A DNA stretch of 64,000 nucleotides from Streptomyces sp. 1222.5 (GCF_900105245.1 NZ_FNSZ01000001.1:2728001-2792000), one strand, 5' to 3'; positions 25,773 to 40,846 are shown, counted from the stretch's first letter. Translations and numbers: made by a program. The notes: a model not told the origin generated them from the sequence alone.

Positions 25773-26320
25773 CAGGACTCGTCCTCGTCCCGGGAGGAGT
25801 CGATCTCGGCGCGGTCGTCGATCAGGCCTGGCGGAGGGGTGATGACGGCCCTCTGCGCCTCCAGGTCGATCTCGGCGACGATCTCCTCCACGAACGGGAT
25901 CATCACCTCGGTGCCGTCCGGGCGCTCCACGATGAACAGGTCCTGGGACGGCAGGTGCGAGATCTCGGTGATCCGGCCGATCTCGGTGCCGTCCTCGGTG
26001 ACCACGTCGAGATCCATCAGCTGGTGGTCGTAGTACTCGTCCTCGCCCTCGGGGAGTTCCTCGGGGTCGATCTCGGCGATCAGGAGGGTGTTGCGCAGGG
26101 CCTCGGCGCCGTTGCGGTCGTGTACGCCCTCGAAGCGCAGGAGCAGCCGGCCGCTGTGCACCCGGCCCGTCTCGATGGTGAGCGGCCCCGTGGATGCGGG
26201 GTCGGTGGCGAGTACGGCGCCGGGCGCGAGCCTGAGTTCGGGCTCGTCGGTACGCACCTCGACGGTGACCTCGCCCTTGATGCCATGGGCACGGCCGATC
26301 CGTGCGACTACCAGCTGCAC
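25772..26320 (-). CDS. rimM: Ribosome maturation factor RimM
   Basis: RimM binds S19 and helps assemble the 30S head. The 182-aa protein begins [17 protein letters not shown], the family signature, and has a C-terminal PRC-barrel part ([20 protein letters not shown], then [10 protein letters not shown]). GTG 26320 is the only start that keeps the signature complete. It overlaps trmD and follows khpA by 82 bp. Confidence 0.97.
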   Translation of the reverse strand: MQLVVARIGRAHGIKGEVTVEVRTDEPELRLAPGAVLATDPASTGPLTIETGRVHSGRLLLRFEGVHDRNGAEALRNTLLIAEIDPEELPEGEDEYYDHQLMDLDVVTEDGTEIGRITEISHLPSQDLFIVERPDGTEVMIPFVEEIVAEIDLEAQRAVITPPPGLIDDRAEIDSSRDEDES

Positions 26321-26402
26321 TGTGCTTGCTCTCCTGTCATACGACTGCGGGCCGGGGACGGCTCAGTGGCCCTCCCCGGCCCGAGCCGGTTGCGATGAAG
26401 CG

Positions 26403-26642
26403 TCAGCGGACGTGGTCCACGTCGACGAGGTCGACGCGGACACCGCGACCGCCGATGGCGCCCACGACGGTACGCAGAGCACGCGCGGTGCGGCCGTTGC
26501 GGCCGATCACCTTGCCGAGGTCGTCGGGGTGCACCCGGACCTCCAGCACGCGCCCGCGGCGCAGGTTGCGCGAGGCGACCTGCACATCGTCAGGGTTGTC
26601 GACGATGCCCTTCACGAGGTGCTCAAGCGCCTCTTCGAGCAT
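26403..26642 (-). CDS. khpA: KH-domain RNA-binding protein KhpA
   Basis: The 79-aa protein contains the KH motif VIGRNGRTARALRTVV (about 45-60). KhpA-type proteins bind small RNAs and mRNAs as dimers with KhpB and affect cell growth and division in some Gram-positives. The ATG at 26642 is 5 bp after the rpsP stop. The arrangement rpsP-khpA-rimM-trmD-rplS is the common one in actinobacteria and firmicutes. Confidence 0.93.
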   Translation of the reverse strand: MLEEALEHLVKGIVDNPDDVQVASRNLRRGRVLEVRVHPDDLGKVIGRNGRTARALRTVVGAIGGRGVRVDLVDVDHVR

Positions 26643-26647
26643 GCTGC

Positions 26648-27067
26648 TCAGGCCTCGGTCGACTCGGACTCGGCAGCGGCCTCGTCCTTCTTCTCAGCCT
26701 TCTTCTTCTGGGTGATCGCCTCACCCTTGCCCTCGTCGTCACCGCCGAGAGCCTCGAACGACGGACGCGTGGCCTTCGGCTCGGCGACGAGCAGCGGCGC
26801 CGGGGCGGGCTCGCCCTTGAACTTCTGCCAGTCGCCGGTCTTCTTCAGGATGGCGAGGACGGGCTCGGTCGGCTGCGCGCCGACACCCAGCCAGTACGCC
26901 ACACGGTCGGCGTCCACCTCGATGACCGACGGGTTGTAGGTCGGGTGGTACTTGCCGATCTCCTCGATCGCACGACCATCACGGCGGGTGCGGGAGTCGG
27001 CGACGACGATGCGGTAGTGAGGCGAACGGATCTTGCCCAGACGCTTCAGCTTGATCTTGACTGCCAC
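26648..27067 (-). CDS. rpsP: 30S ribosomal protein S16
   Basis: S16 is needed for 30S assembly. The 139-aa protein begins with [21 protein letters not shown] from GTG 27067. The core ends near residue 85 and an acidic/Lys-rich tail ([16 protein letters not shown]) extends it, as in other Streptomyces. It heads the rpsP-khpA-rimM-trmD-rplS run. The 330-bp upstream interval should hold the promoter. Confidence 0.97.
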   Translation of the reverse strand: MAVKIKLKRLGKIRSPHYRIVVADSRTRRDGRAIEEIGKYHPTYNPSVIEVDADRVAYWLGVGAQPTEPVLAILKKTGDWQKFKGEPAPAPLLVAEPKATRPSFEALGGDDEGKGEAITQKKKAEKKDEAAAESESTEA

Positions 27068-27397
27068 GGGAGTGGACTCTCCTGATTTTGACGTGGTTGG
27101 GCACGGCAGGTTGCCGCGTGGGGTTGCGGTACCCGAGTGCCCGATGGACGCGTCAGCCGGAGGAGAGAGGGGTCCTGTGCGGCTGTCGAGTACAGCTAGC
27201 CATTGTGCCACACCCCGCGGACCGCTCTCGGCCGAGATGGTTCCGGGCGCCCGGGCATGCCGGAGGAGCACCCGGCGCGGAGGTGAGGTACGTCGGGTGC
27301 GCCGCTCGGCGCCACGAGGTGCGGCTGTCTGCGCAGCAGCACCCCGATCGCTCGGCCCCACCGGCACCCACGAGATGCCGGTACACGCGGCCGGCGG
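27068..27397. other. rpsP upstream region
   Basis: No gene is supported. It should contain the rpsP promoter and leader. I could not place a confident -10/-35 pair. A 16-codon minus-strand reading frame ([16 protein letters not shown]) lies in the possible leader, but it has no clear ribosome-binding site and I do not call it. Confidence 0.45.
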
Positions 27398-27994
27398 TTA
27401 CGCCGCTCCCGCGACCTCCGGGATCCGGAACGGCTTACCACAGCCGCCACAGACGATCGGGGCCTGGGCCAGGACCGACGGGACCACCCGGACGTTGCGC
27501 CCGCAGTCGCAGACCGCCTTGACGCGGACGCCGCCCCCGGAGGAGCCGTGCCGGGCGGCCGGACCGCGGAACGTGCGGGAGGTGTCGGAGGAGGTGGCCG
27601 CCGTGTGGGCCCTCAGCGCGCGCTGGAGCCGCTCCATCGTCGGGCGGTAGCGCCGCTTCGCCTCGGGGTTGAGCGTGACCAGGGAGAAGCCGCTGCTGGG
27701 GTGCGGCTCCTCGGGGTGGTCGAGGCCCAGCTCCTCGGCGATCGCGAGGAAACGGCGGTTGTGGTAGCGGCCGGCCCGGGAGGTGTCGCGGATCCCGCGG
27801 GCTGCGGCGATGCCGTGGACTGCCTCGTGGAGCAGTCGCTCGAAGGAGAGCTCGTGACCGCACGCGGACGACGACTCCCCGATCAGGGACTCTGGCGCGG
27901 CAAGGTCCGGCAACTCGGGGTGGTACCGCTGAATGTCGGCCCACGCCTGCGCCAGCTCTGCGGCGAGAACAGGTGGTGTCTGTGTCGTGCTCAC
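27398..27994 (-). CDS. SprT-like metallopeptidase-like protein
   Basis: The protein is 198 aa from GTG 27994. LLHEAVHGIA (about 65-75) gives an HExxH zinc motif, followed about 20 residues later by NRRFLAIAEELGL, where SprT-family proteins have a similar helix. The C-terminus has a zinc ribbon, VCDCGRNVRV with IVCGGCGKPF. SprT/SPRTN-like domains in eukaryotes cleave DNA-protein crosslinks; bacterial roles are little known. It is widespread in Streptomyces as a hypothetical protein. The frame extends 21 codons upstream, but GTG 27994 gives a better fit. It is a single-gene unit. Confidence 0.7.
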   Translation of the reverse strand: MSTTQTPPVLAAELAQAWADIQRYHPELPDLAAPESLIGESSSACGHELSFERLLHEAVHGIAAARGIRDTSRAGRYHNRRFLAIAEELGLDHPEEPHPSSGFSLVTLNPEAKRRYRPTMERLQRALRAHTAATSSDTSRTFRGPAARHGSSGGGVRVKAVCDCGRNVRVVPSVLAQAPIVCGGCGKPFRIPEVAGAA

Positions 27995-28516
27995 GTAATG
28001 ACAACGAGCGGGGGTACCGCTGTGTTCCGATTCCGGGCCATCCCAAATAATTTGCACGTACCCGTCAGTTGCCGCTGATGCGTGCTGACGAGGGCGGGTG
28101 CGCTGATCTGCGGAGAAGCCTCACAGCTCGTACCAAGCTGGTGCGTAGTGAGTGATACGACCGGCGTGTAGTACGCGAGTGCGACGCCGGCCGGCGGCTG
28201 CGCAAGACGTGTTTCGGCCGCTCTGCCGGCGGTGCCTCGTCCTGTTCAGCGTCTGTGACGGCCGTGACGTTACCGCGCGCGTCCGGACCCCCCGGCACCG
28301 GCCCGTACCTCGGGGCGGACACCGTACGGTCACCCGGGTTGCCGGGATGTGAAATCTCGCCACACTCGCCCCCGGACGGCAAGCCGGGCCCCACGACCCC
28401 TGGACGGGGCCGCGAGCCGGGAGTTACCTGGCATACGTGGGAAGTGCGCGCGCACGGCACGGGGGCCACGCAACCGGGCACAGCGGCGACTTGTCGGCGG
28501 ATTGGGGCGCTTACCT
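27995..28516. other. Intergenic, divergent promoters
   Basis: The stretch separates the SprT-like gene from the methyltransferase. No gene or repeat is supported. It must carry promoters for both genes; I could not place them. Confidence 0.5.
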
Positions 28517-29404
28517 ATGACACCTACGCTCGTGCGGCAGCACCGGTCACACGCGGATTCCACATCCCGCGTGGACCCGTGGGCACGCGCGCGTGACTGG
28601 TCGGAGATCCAGGAACGGATGCTGGTCCCGCTCTACGAGGCGGTCCACGAGCGGCTCGAAGTGGGCCCGGCGACCCGGCTGCTGGGCCTGCGCTGCGGCG
28701 CCGGGCTCGCGCTGCTGATGGCGGCCTCCCGAGGGGCGGCGGTGACCGGCGTGGACACCTCGCCGGAGCGGCTCGCCCTCGCCCGCGAACGCCTGCTGCC
28801 GGAGGCGGCCCGCGGCGGGGACGCGGGGCACGGCGAGAACGGCGGCACGCGCGCGCGTACGGCTCCGGGACTGCTCGCCGCCGTGGGCGAGGACGCGGCA
28901 GGCGCGGAGGCGGCCGGGTTCGACGTGGTGACCGTCTTCGAGCCGATCGGCTGTCTGGCGGGTGACTCCGAGGGGCTCGGCGAGCAGCTGGCGGACGCGC
29001 TGCCGGCGGCCCGCCGGGGTGCCGCGGTGGTGCTGGTGGGCTGGGGTCCGCCGGAGCGCTGCGCCACCACCTCCGTGCTGCGGGTGGCGACGAAACTGGC
29101 GGATCCGCTGCGCGGCGCGCGCAGCTGGCGGCCGGCCTGCCGGGACGACCTGGAGGAGGTCGCCCAGCGGGCGGGGCTGAAGCCGGACGGCTCGGGGCGG
29201 GTCTCCTGCCCGTTCGGGTACGCCGGCCTGGACAGCGCCGTACGCGGGCTGCTGTCGACCGGCCTGTTCGACGCGGCGATCGCGGCGACGGACGCCAAGC
29301 AGGTCGACAAGGAGCTGACGGAGACGCTGCATCCGTACCGGCGGCAGGACGGGACCGTGTGGATGCCGAACGTCTTCCGCTACCTCGTGGCCCGGGTGCC
29401 CTAG
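28517..29404 (+). CDS. SAM-dependent class I methyltransferase
   Basis: The protein is 295 aa from ATG 28517; the frame is open 56 codons upstream, but this start follows a TTACCT gap and fits relatives. Motif I reads LLGLRCGAGLALLMAASRG (about 52-70) and motif II VTGVDTSPERLALAR, typical of the SAM-binding Rossmann fold. It lacks features that would assign a substrate. Its stop overlaps the end of the frameshifted gene on the other strand. Confidence 0.85.
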   Translation: MTPTLVRQHRSHADSTSRVDPWARARDWSEIQERMLVPLYEAVHERLEVGPATRLLGLRCGAGLALLMAASRGAAVTGVDTSPERLALARERLLPEAARGGDAGHGENGGTRARTAPGLLAAVGEDAAGAEAAGFDVVTVFEPIGCLAGDSEGLGEQLADALPAARRGAAVVLVGWGPPERCATTSVLRVATKLADPLRGARSWRPACRDDLEEVAQRAGLKPDGSGRVSCPFGYAGLDSAVRGLLSTGLFDAAIAATDAKQVDKELTETLHPYRRQDGTVWMPNVFRYLVARVP

Positions 29405-29884
29405 GCCGCGGGCGCGTCCTCGGCCGGGCGGCCCGCCCCCGCCATGAACCGCCAGACCGGGTCCCAGGACGGCGAGGACGATCAGCATGAGGGCCTCGGC
29501 CTGGACGGGGGTCAGCCCCAGCGGCCGGGCCAGTTCCGGGAAGGCGCCGACGACGGCGATCAGGGCGTACATCAGGGCGGCACCGGCCTGCTGCCAGGTG
29601 ACGAAGCGGTTCGCCGCGGTCGCGGGCCAGCAGCCGCAGGGTGCAGCCGACCACGGCGAGGGCGATGAACGCCACCGCCAGACCTGCGGCTGCCGGGCGC
29701 CGCCGACCTGGGCGAACAGGCCCATCAGGGCGGGCAGCAGGAACGACAGGTGGATCCCGCCGACGACGCGGCGCAGGGCCGGTTCGCGCATCCAGTGGGT
29801 GTGGCTCTGGACGACGTTCCACCAGAGGCCGACCAGGGTGAAGCAGGTGGCGGAGAACAGGGCGCAGAAGGTGCTGACGTCCAT
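29401..29884 (-). pseudogene. Frameshifted multi-pass membrane protein gene
   Basis: From ATG 29884 the frame reads MDVSTFCALFSATCFTLVG and further hydrophobic segments. It leaves frame near 29700 (hydrophobic LAVAFIALAVVGCTLRLLA is one frame over), returns near 29620 (FVTWQQAGAALMYALIAVVG), and shifts again near 29465 so that DPVWRFMAGAG continues to TAG at 29401. Three single-base offsets are needed, and the total length is not a multiple of three. It is either a real pseudogene or a cluster of sequencing errors. The intact protein would have four membrane segments. Confidence 0.7.
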
Positions 29885-30015
29885 GGACGACGAGGATGGC
29901 AGCGCTTCCCGCACCGGAGCACCGCCACACGCCCTGCACCCACCCCGCCCCGCCGGTGCGGACTGTCGACCGCCCCCCGTCCCGGAAGGGCGCCGGGTGC
30001 CGGGGGGACTGCGTG

Positions 30016-31947
<1,932 letters not shown>

Positions 31948-31987
31948 ATCTGGACGTTACGACACGCGGCGGGCCTCGGCATGCGCT

Positions 31988-32019
31988 GAGGGCGCCCCCT
32001 TCCGGAAGGGAGCGCCCTC
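31988..32019 (-). terminator. Terminator after ffh
   Basis: GAGGGCGC and GCGCCCTC form a perfect 8-bp outer stem, extended by CCCTTCC/GGAAGGG with a small bulge. It lies 20 bp beyond the ffh stop and before ftsH on the minus strand. Confidence 0.8.
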
Positions 32020-32039
32020 GGCGGACGTACGCGCGGGAC

Positions 32040-33587
32040 TCAGCCCATGAACTTCTTGAACTCGTCCGGCAGCTCGAAGTCCTGGGCGCCCTGCTGCGGC
32101 AGGCCGAGGGCTCCGCCCTGCGCGGCGGCCTCGCGGCGCTGGGCCTCCTCCAGCTCCTGCTGCTTACGCTTCATCGGGTTGCCGGAGCGCTGCTTGCCCT
32201 TGGCCTTCTTCGGCTGCTTCTTGCTGCGGCCGGGGCCGCCGCCCATGCCCGGCATCCCGGGCATGCCCGGCATGCCGCCGCCCTGGGCCATGCGGGACAT
32301 CATCTTGCGGGCCTCGAAGAACCGCTCGACGAGGCCCTTGACGGCGCTGACGTCGACGCCGGAACCCTTGGCGATACGGGCGCGGCGCGAACCGTTGATG
32401 ATCGTCGGGTCCTGGCGCTCGCCCGGGGTCATCGACTTGATGATCGCGCCCACGCGGTCGACTTCCCGCTCGTCCAGGTTGTTGATCTGGTCCTTGATCT
32501 GACCCATGCCGGGAAGCATGCCGAGCAGCTTGCTGATGCTGCCCATCTTGCGGACCTGCTCCATCTGGGACAGGAAGTCGTCGAGGGTGAAGTCCTGGCC
32601 CTTCTTGGACGCCAGCTTGGAGGCCATCTTCTGGGCCTCTTCCTGGCTGAAGGTCTTCTCCGCCTGCTCGATCAGGGTGAGCAGGTCACCCATGTCGAGG
32701 ATGCGGGAGGCCATCCGGTCCGGGTGGAACGCGTCGAACTCGTCGAGCTTCTCGCCGTTGGAGGCGAACATGATCGGCTTGCCGGTGATCTGCCGGATGG
32801 ACAGGGCCGCGCCACCGCGGGCGTCACCGTCGAGCTTGGAGAGGACCACGCCGTCGAAGCCGACGCCGTCGCGGAAGGCCTCGGCGGTGTTGACCGCGTC
32901 CTGGCCGATCATCGCGTCGACGACGAAGAGGATCTCGTCCGGGGAGACGGCGTCGCGGATGTCCGCGGCCTGCTGCATCATCTCCTGGTCGATGCCGAGC
33001 CGGCCGGCGGTGTCCACGATCACGATGTCGTGGACCTTGGACCGCGCGTGGTCGATGGAGTCCTTGGCGACCTTCACCGGGTCGCCCACGCCGTTGCCCG
33101 GCTCCGGGGCGTAGACGGAGACGCCGGCGCGCTCGGCGACGACACTCAGCTGGTTGACGGCGTTCGGACGCTGGAGGTCGGCGGCGACCAGCAGGGGCGA
33201 GTGGCCCTGCTCCTTCAGCCAGCGGCCGAGCTTGCCCGCGAGGGTGGTCTTACCGGCACCCTGCAGACCCGCGAGCATGATCACGGTGGGCGGCTGCTTG
33301 GCGAACCGCAGCCGGCGGGTCTCCCCGCCGAGGATCGTGACGAGCTCGTCGTTGACGATCTTGAGGACCTGCTGGGCCGGGTTCAGGGCCCGGGAGACCT
33401 CGGCGCCGAGCGCGCGCTCCTTGACGTTCTTGATGAACGTGCGGACGACCGGCAGGGCCACGTCCGCCTCGAGGAGCGCGATGCGGATCTCGCGTGCCGT
33501 GGCGTCGATGTCCGCCTCGGAAAGCCGTCCCTTGCCGCGCAGGTTCTTGAAAGTCGCTGACAGGCGGTCGGAGAGAGTGTCGAACAC
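32040..33587 (-). CDS. ffh: Signal recognition particle protein Ffh
   Basis: Ffh binds signal peptides and SRP RNA and delivers ribosomes to FtsY at the membrane. The 515-aa protein has the N domain, the G domain with GLQGAGKTT and DTAGRLG, TKLDG-type guanine motif as LSKLDGDARGG, and the Met-rich M domain. A Met/Gly/Pro repeat segment (GGGMPGMPGMPGMGGG) and a basic region follow. GTG 33587 matches family starts. ftsY is about 7 kb away in this window. Confidence 0.97.
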   Translation of the reverse strand: MFDTLSDRLSATFKNLRGKGRLSEADIDATAREIRIALLEADVALPVVRTFIKNVKERALGAEVSRALNPAQQVLKIVNDELVTILGGETRRLRFAKQPPTVIMLAGLQGAGKTTLAGKLGRWLKEQGHSPLLVAADLQRPNAVNQLSVVAERAGVSVYAPEPGNGVGDPVKVAKDSIDHARSKVHDIVIVDTAGRLGIDQEMMQQAADIRDAVSPDEILFVVDAMIGQDAVNTAEAFRDGVGFDGVVLSKLDGDARGGAALSIRQITGKPIMFASNGEKLDEFDAFHPDRMASRILDMGDLLTLIEQAEKTFSQEEAQKMASKLASKKGQDFTLDDFLSQMEQVRKMGSISKLLGMLPGMGQIKDQINNLDEREVDRVGAIIKSMTPGERQDPTIINGSRRARIAKGSGVDVSAVKGLVERFFEARKMMSRMAQGGGMPGMPGMPGMGGGPGRSKKQPKKAKGKQRSGNPMKRKQQELEEAQRREAAAQGGALGLPQQGAQDFELPDEFKKFMG

Positions 33588-33671
33588 GGCGCTCGCGGTC
33601 CTCGGGGTCGGTGACGGTCTTCAGGGAATCGCCCTCCAGGGTATCCCGGAGCCGGAGCCACCGGAGCAGGG

Positions 33672-36122
33672 TCACCCGCGCAGGGCCTCCTCCAGCACTC
33701 CGGCCGTGGCCGCGGCGTCCTGCGCGGGCAGCGGAGCACCCGTGCCGGACGTGACGTAGAAGGCGTCGACGGCGTTCGAGCCGAGCGTGCTGACGTGCAT
33801 GCTGCGCACCCGCACCCCGGCCTTCTCCAGGGCTGAGCCGATCCGGTGCAGCAGTCCGGGGGCGTCCTGGGCGCGGACCTCGATCACGGTGGCGAGGTGG
33901 GAGGCCGCCGGGGCCACCGTCACCCTCGGTGGCGGGGCGCTCCAGCCGCGCCGGCGAGGGTAGGCGGCGTCCCGTTCGGCGAGGCGCCCGGCGATGTCCA
34001 GGGAGCCGTCCAGCGCACGGACCAGGTCGGCGCGCAGCCGGGCCGCCTGGGGCAGCGAGCCGTACTCGGCCGCCACCCGCCAGTTGAGCAGCAGCACCGA
34101 GCCGTCGTCGACGCCGTCCGGCAGGCTCAGGGTGCGCAGCTCCGCCGTGCGGACGGTGAGGCGGTGCACGGCGAGGACGCCGGCGACCCCGGGCAGCACC
34201 CCGGGCTGGTCGGGCACGGCGATGAGCAGTTCGACGCCGAGGGGTTCCGGCTCACCGGAGGGCTCCTCGCCGGTGACGGGTTCGGGCTGCGCGCGCAGGG
34301 CGAGGACCGGGCCGCCGGTGCGGTGGGCCTCGACGGCGAGGCGTTCCTGCTCGGCCGTGGGCGCGGCGGGCTCGGGTTCCTCCGCGGCGTCCCCGGCGAG
34401 GACGGCCGCGACGCGTCCGACCAGGTCGGCGACGAGCGAGCCGCGCCAGGACGACCAGGCGGCCGGTCCGGTCGCGAGCGCGTCGGCCTCCGTCAGGGCG
34501 TGCAGCAGTTCCAGGGTGCTCTGGGTACCGACCGCGTCGGCGACCGAGCGGAGGGTGGCCGGGTCGTCCAGGTCGCGCCGGGTGGCGGTCTCGATCAGCA
34601 GGAGGTGGTGGCGTACGAGGGTGGCGAGGACGCCCACGTCGGCGCGGTCGAAGCCGATCCGGGCGGCCACGTCCCTGGCGATGATCTCGCCCGCCAGCGA
34701 GTGGTCGCCGGGCCAGCCCTTGCCGATGTCGTGCAGCAGGGCGGCGACCAGGAGCAGGTCGGGGCGGCTGACCCGGCGGGTCAGCTCGGAGGCGCGGACC
34801 GCCGTCTCGATCAGGTGCCGGTCGACCGTCCAGACGTGGACGGCGTTGCGCTGCGGGCGGCAGCGGACCCGCTCCCAGTCCGGCAGGATGCGCGTGATCA
34901 GCCCTTCGGCCTCCAGTGCCTCCCAGACCTCGACCGTCGGACGGCCGGACCCCAGGAGGGTCACCAGCTGCTCGCGGGCCTCGGCGGGCCAGGGCGTGGG
35001 CAGGGGTCGTGCGGTGGCGGCCATGCGCCGTACGGCGTGCAGGGACAGCGGGAGCCCGGCCTGGGCCGCCGCGGCCGCGGCGCGCAAGGGCAGCACTGGG
35101 TCGCGCTCGGGCCGGGCGGCGCGGGCGAGCACCACCTCGCCGTCCTGCTCGACCACGCCCTCGGCGAGCGGGGAGCGCTCGGCGACCGGCTTGCCGCCGC
35201 CGAGCATGGCGCGCAGGCGCGGCCGGACGGCACGCGAGCGCAGGACGCGCCCCACCTCGCGCCAGGTGACGTCGCTGGCGTACGACACGATCCGCGCCGC
35301 CTCGTAGACCTGCCGCAGCAGCGTGTCGGCGTCCAGCAGGCTCAGCTCGGCCGCGACCTGGTCCTGCTCCTGGAGGGCGAGCCGGTCGGTGGCGCGGCCG
35401 GTGGCCAGGTGGAGGGCGTCGCGCACGTCGAGCAGCCGCCGACGGGCGTCCGCGAGCCCTTCGCGGGGCGCGTCGGCGAGCCAGGAGGCGGCCACGGCGC
35501 GCAGCGCGGTGGCGTCGCGGAGTCCGCCGCGGGCCTCCTTGAGGTCGGGCTCCAGCAGGTACTGCAGCTCGCCCTGGCGCTCGGCCCGCTCGGCGCAGAG
35601 CGCCTGGAGTTCGGGGAGGCGCTTGGGGGCCTGGTTCCGCCAGTCGGCGAGGACGGCGGTGCGCAGACCCGCGGTGAGCCCGAGGTCGCCCGCGAGATGG
35701 CGGGCGTCCAGCAGGCCCAGCTGGACCTTCAGGTCGTCCGCGGCCGTCTTCCGGGCCTCCGCCGGGGTGCGCACGGAGTGGTCCAGGGCGAGGCCGAGGT
35801 CCCAGACGGGGTACCAGAGGCGGTCGGCGAGGGCGGCGACCGCGACCGGGTCGGAGCCGTCGTGGAGCAGCAGCAGGTCGAGGTCGCTGCGCGGGGACAG
35901 CTCACCGCGCCCGTAGCCGCCCACGGCGACGAGGGAGGCGCCCCGGAAGCCGCCGGCCGCCGCCGTGAACAGGCCGCTGAGCCAGTCGTCGGTCAGTTCC
36001 GCGAGGGCGGCACGGCGCGGCGGCCCGGACCGCGCCCCCTCGGTGAGGAGGCGCAGCCGGGCCGCCGCGTAGCCGCCGGGTCCCGAGTCTTCCGCTTCTG
36101 TCCGCACATCCGTACCCGTCAC
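33672..36122 (-). CDS. glnD: PII nucleotidyltransferase GlnD
   Basis: GlnD modifies PII according to glutamine level; in Streptomyces it is reported to adenylylate, not uridylylate, GlnK. The 816-aa protein has the nucleotidyltransferase motif GGYGRGELSPRSDLDLLLLHD (about 66-86), an HD domain (LLHDIGKGWPGDHS), and two C-terminal ACT domains, the second near VIEVRAQDAPGLLHRIGSAL. It is third in the amtB-glnK-glnD operon, 45 bp after glnK. The start used is GTG 36122. Confidence 0.96.
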   Translation of the reverse strand: MTGTDVRTEAEDSGPGGYAAARLRLLTEGARSGPPRRAALAELTDDWLSGLFTAAAGGFRGASLVAVGGYGRGELSPRSDLDLLLLHDGSDPVAVAALADRLWYPVWDLGLALDHSVRTPAEARKTAADDLKVQLGLLDARHLAGDLGLTAGLRTAVLADWRNQAPKRLPELQALCAERAERQGELQYLLEPDLKEARGGLRDATALRAVAASWLADAPREGLADARRRLLDVRDALHLATGRATDRLALQEQDQVAAELSLLDADTLLRQVYEAARIVSYASDVTWREVGRVLRSRAVRPRLRAMLGGGKPVAERSPLAEGVVEQDGEVVLARAARPERDPVLPLRAAAAAAQAGLPLSLHAVRRMAATARPLPTPWPAEAREQLVTLLGSGRPTVEVWEALEAEGLITRILPDWERVRCRPQRNAVHVWTVDRHLIETAVRASELTRRVSRPDLLLVAALLHDIGKGWPGDHSLAGEIIARDVAARIGFDRADVGVLATLVRHHLLLIETATRRDLDDPATLRSVADAVGTQSTLELLHALTEADALATGPAAWSSWRGSLVADLVGRVAAVLAGDAAEEPEPAAPTAEQERLAVEAHRTGGPVLALRAQPEPVTGEEPSGEPEPLGVELLIAVPDQPGVLPGVAGVLAVHRLTVRTAELRTLSLPDGVDDGSVLLLNWRVAAEYGSLPQAARLRADLVRALDGSLDIAGRLAERDAAYPRRRGWSAPPPRVTVAPAASHLATVIEVRAQDAPGLLHRIGSALEKAGVRVRSMHVSTLGSNAVDAFYVTSGTGAPLPAQDAAATAGVLEEALRG

Positions 36123-36167
36123 CCGGCGACTCCCGTCCTTGTGCTGTGTCAGAGCCCTACCGCCGTG

Positions 36168-39670
<3,503 letters not shown>

Positions 39671-40127
39671 TGGAACGCCCCCATCCCTGAGACCACTTGT
39701 CGCCGAGTGCGCCAAGCCCTATCAGAATGCCGGTAAATACGGCTTCCCGTCCGCCGGTTCTCACCCTTCGAACGAGTTGACGACTCGCCTCCGGCATACC
39801 CACTGATGCATATGCCTCCTGGACTCGCACACTCACCGTAGTCCTACGATCACCGGCTCAGCCACGTGGATCCCTGAAACGCCACCATTCGCCACCCCTT
39901 CGAATGAACTCACGGTCGCCCAGGCGCGATTCACTTGACATAGGACGACTGGAAGTCGGCGGAGTGATGCACCCGGGGGCGCATGGTCACCGGCGCGCCA
40001 CCCGAAGCGCTCCGATGCGCCGCCTTGGCCTCACGGGACCGAGGGCAGGCGGAGCCGTAGCGTTACGTTCCGCTTCCGTCTCGTTCCGTGTCGTAACCAC
40101 CGGCGCGCAGGACCCGTTGGAGGGGGC
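39671..40127. other. Divergent upstream region of nsdA and the PrimPol-like gene
   Basis: No gene is supported. CCTTCGAA(C/T)GA occurs in direct orientation near 39765 and 39897. TTGACA lies at about 39935 on the plus strand, but I saw no convincing -10. Possible shared regulation is speculative. Confidence 0.45.
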
Positions 40128-40790
40128 ATGGGCTTCACGATCGGCGGCATTCGCGAGATCCGTTCCGGCACACGTCGGCGCGGCCGTTCGTCGGAGTGCA
40201 CCGCCGTCGCCGAGTTCACCGGGCTGTGGGGCTGGGACGCGGTCCCCGGCGCACGCGCCGCGGCGGGCGTCTGCTCGTGCGGGCGCACCGGCTGCCCGGC
40301 GCCCGGCGCGCATCCGCTGGACTTCGCCCCGCAAGTGCCGGCCGGGGCCACGCTGGACGAGGTGATCAAGACATGGTCCGAGTTCCCGGGCGCCGCGGTG
40401 ATGCTGCCGGTCGGCCAGGCGTTCGACGTCATCGAGGTCTCCGAGGCCGCCGGGCGCCGCGCCCTGGTCCGCCTGGAACGCATGGGCCTACCCCTCGGCC
40501 CGGTGACCGCGACCCCCGACGGCCGCGCCCACTTCTTCGTGGCCCCCGGCGCCGCCGCCGGGCTCCCCCGGCTGCTGTACCGCATGGGCTGGGACGATCC
40601 TTCAGCGCTGGATTTGCGCGGTCTCGGCCCGGGCTCCCACATCACCGCGCCGCCCTCCGACCGCGGGGGCCTGGGCCCGGTGCGCTGGCTGCGGCCGCCC
40701 GCGCTGGACTCGGCGACCCGGCCGCCGGCGGCCCGGCTGCTGCTGGGCACCCTGGCGTACGTGGCGCACCGGTCGCGCACACGGGCGTAG
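40128..40790 (+). CDS. PrimPol-like (AEP) domain protein, motif I degenerate
   Basis: The 220-aa protein resembles the N-terminal archaeo-eukaryotic primase/polymerase domain of mobile-element primases: WGWDAVPG at the start, CRC-like CSCGRTGCPAPGAHPL, the WSEFPGAAVMLPVG helix region and, near the end, DLRGLGPGSHITAPPS. Where active enzymes have D-x-D (VLDID), this one reads DVIEVS. A likely catalytic His is kept in GRAHFFV. It may bind nucleotides or DNA without polymerising. Good GGAGGGG ribosome-binding site. Conserved next to nsdA, as far as I recall. Confidence 0.78.
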   Translation: MGFTIGGIREIRSGTRRRGRSSECTAVAEFTGLWGWDAVPGARAAAGVCSCGRTGCPAPGAHPLDFAPQVPAGATLDEVIKTWSEFPGAAVMLPVGQAFDVIEVSEAAGRRALVRLERMGLPLGPVTATPDGRAHFFVAPGAAAGLPRLLYRMGWDDPSALDLRGLGPGSHITAPPSDRGGLGPVRWLRPPALDSATRPPAARLLLGTLAYVAHRSRTRA

Positions 40791-40805
40791 CGCCCCGGAC
40801 AGAGC

Positions 40806-40846
40806 GAAGCGCCCGTCCCCGACTGCACCTTGGGGGCGGGCGCTTC
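40806..40846 (+). terminator. Terminator after the PrimPol-like gene
   Basis: Two 15-nt arms starting GAAGCGCCC pair with one G-U, around an 11-nt loop, 15 bp past the stop. It sits between convergent genes and can also serve ftsY on the minus strand. Confidence 0.85.
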
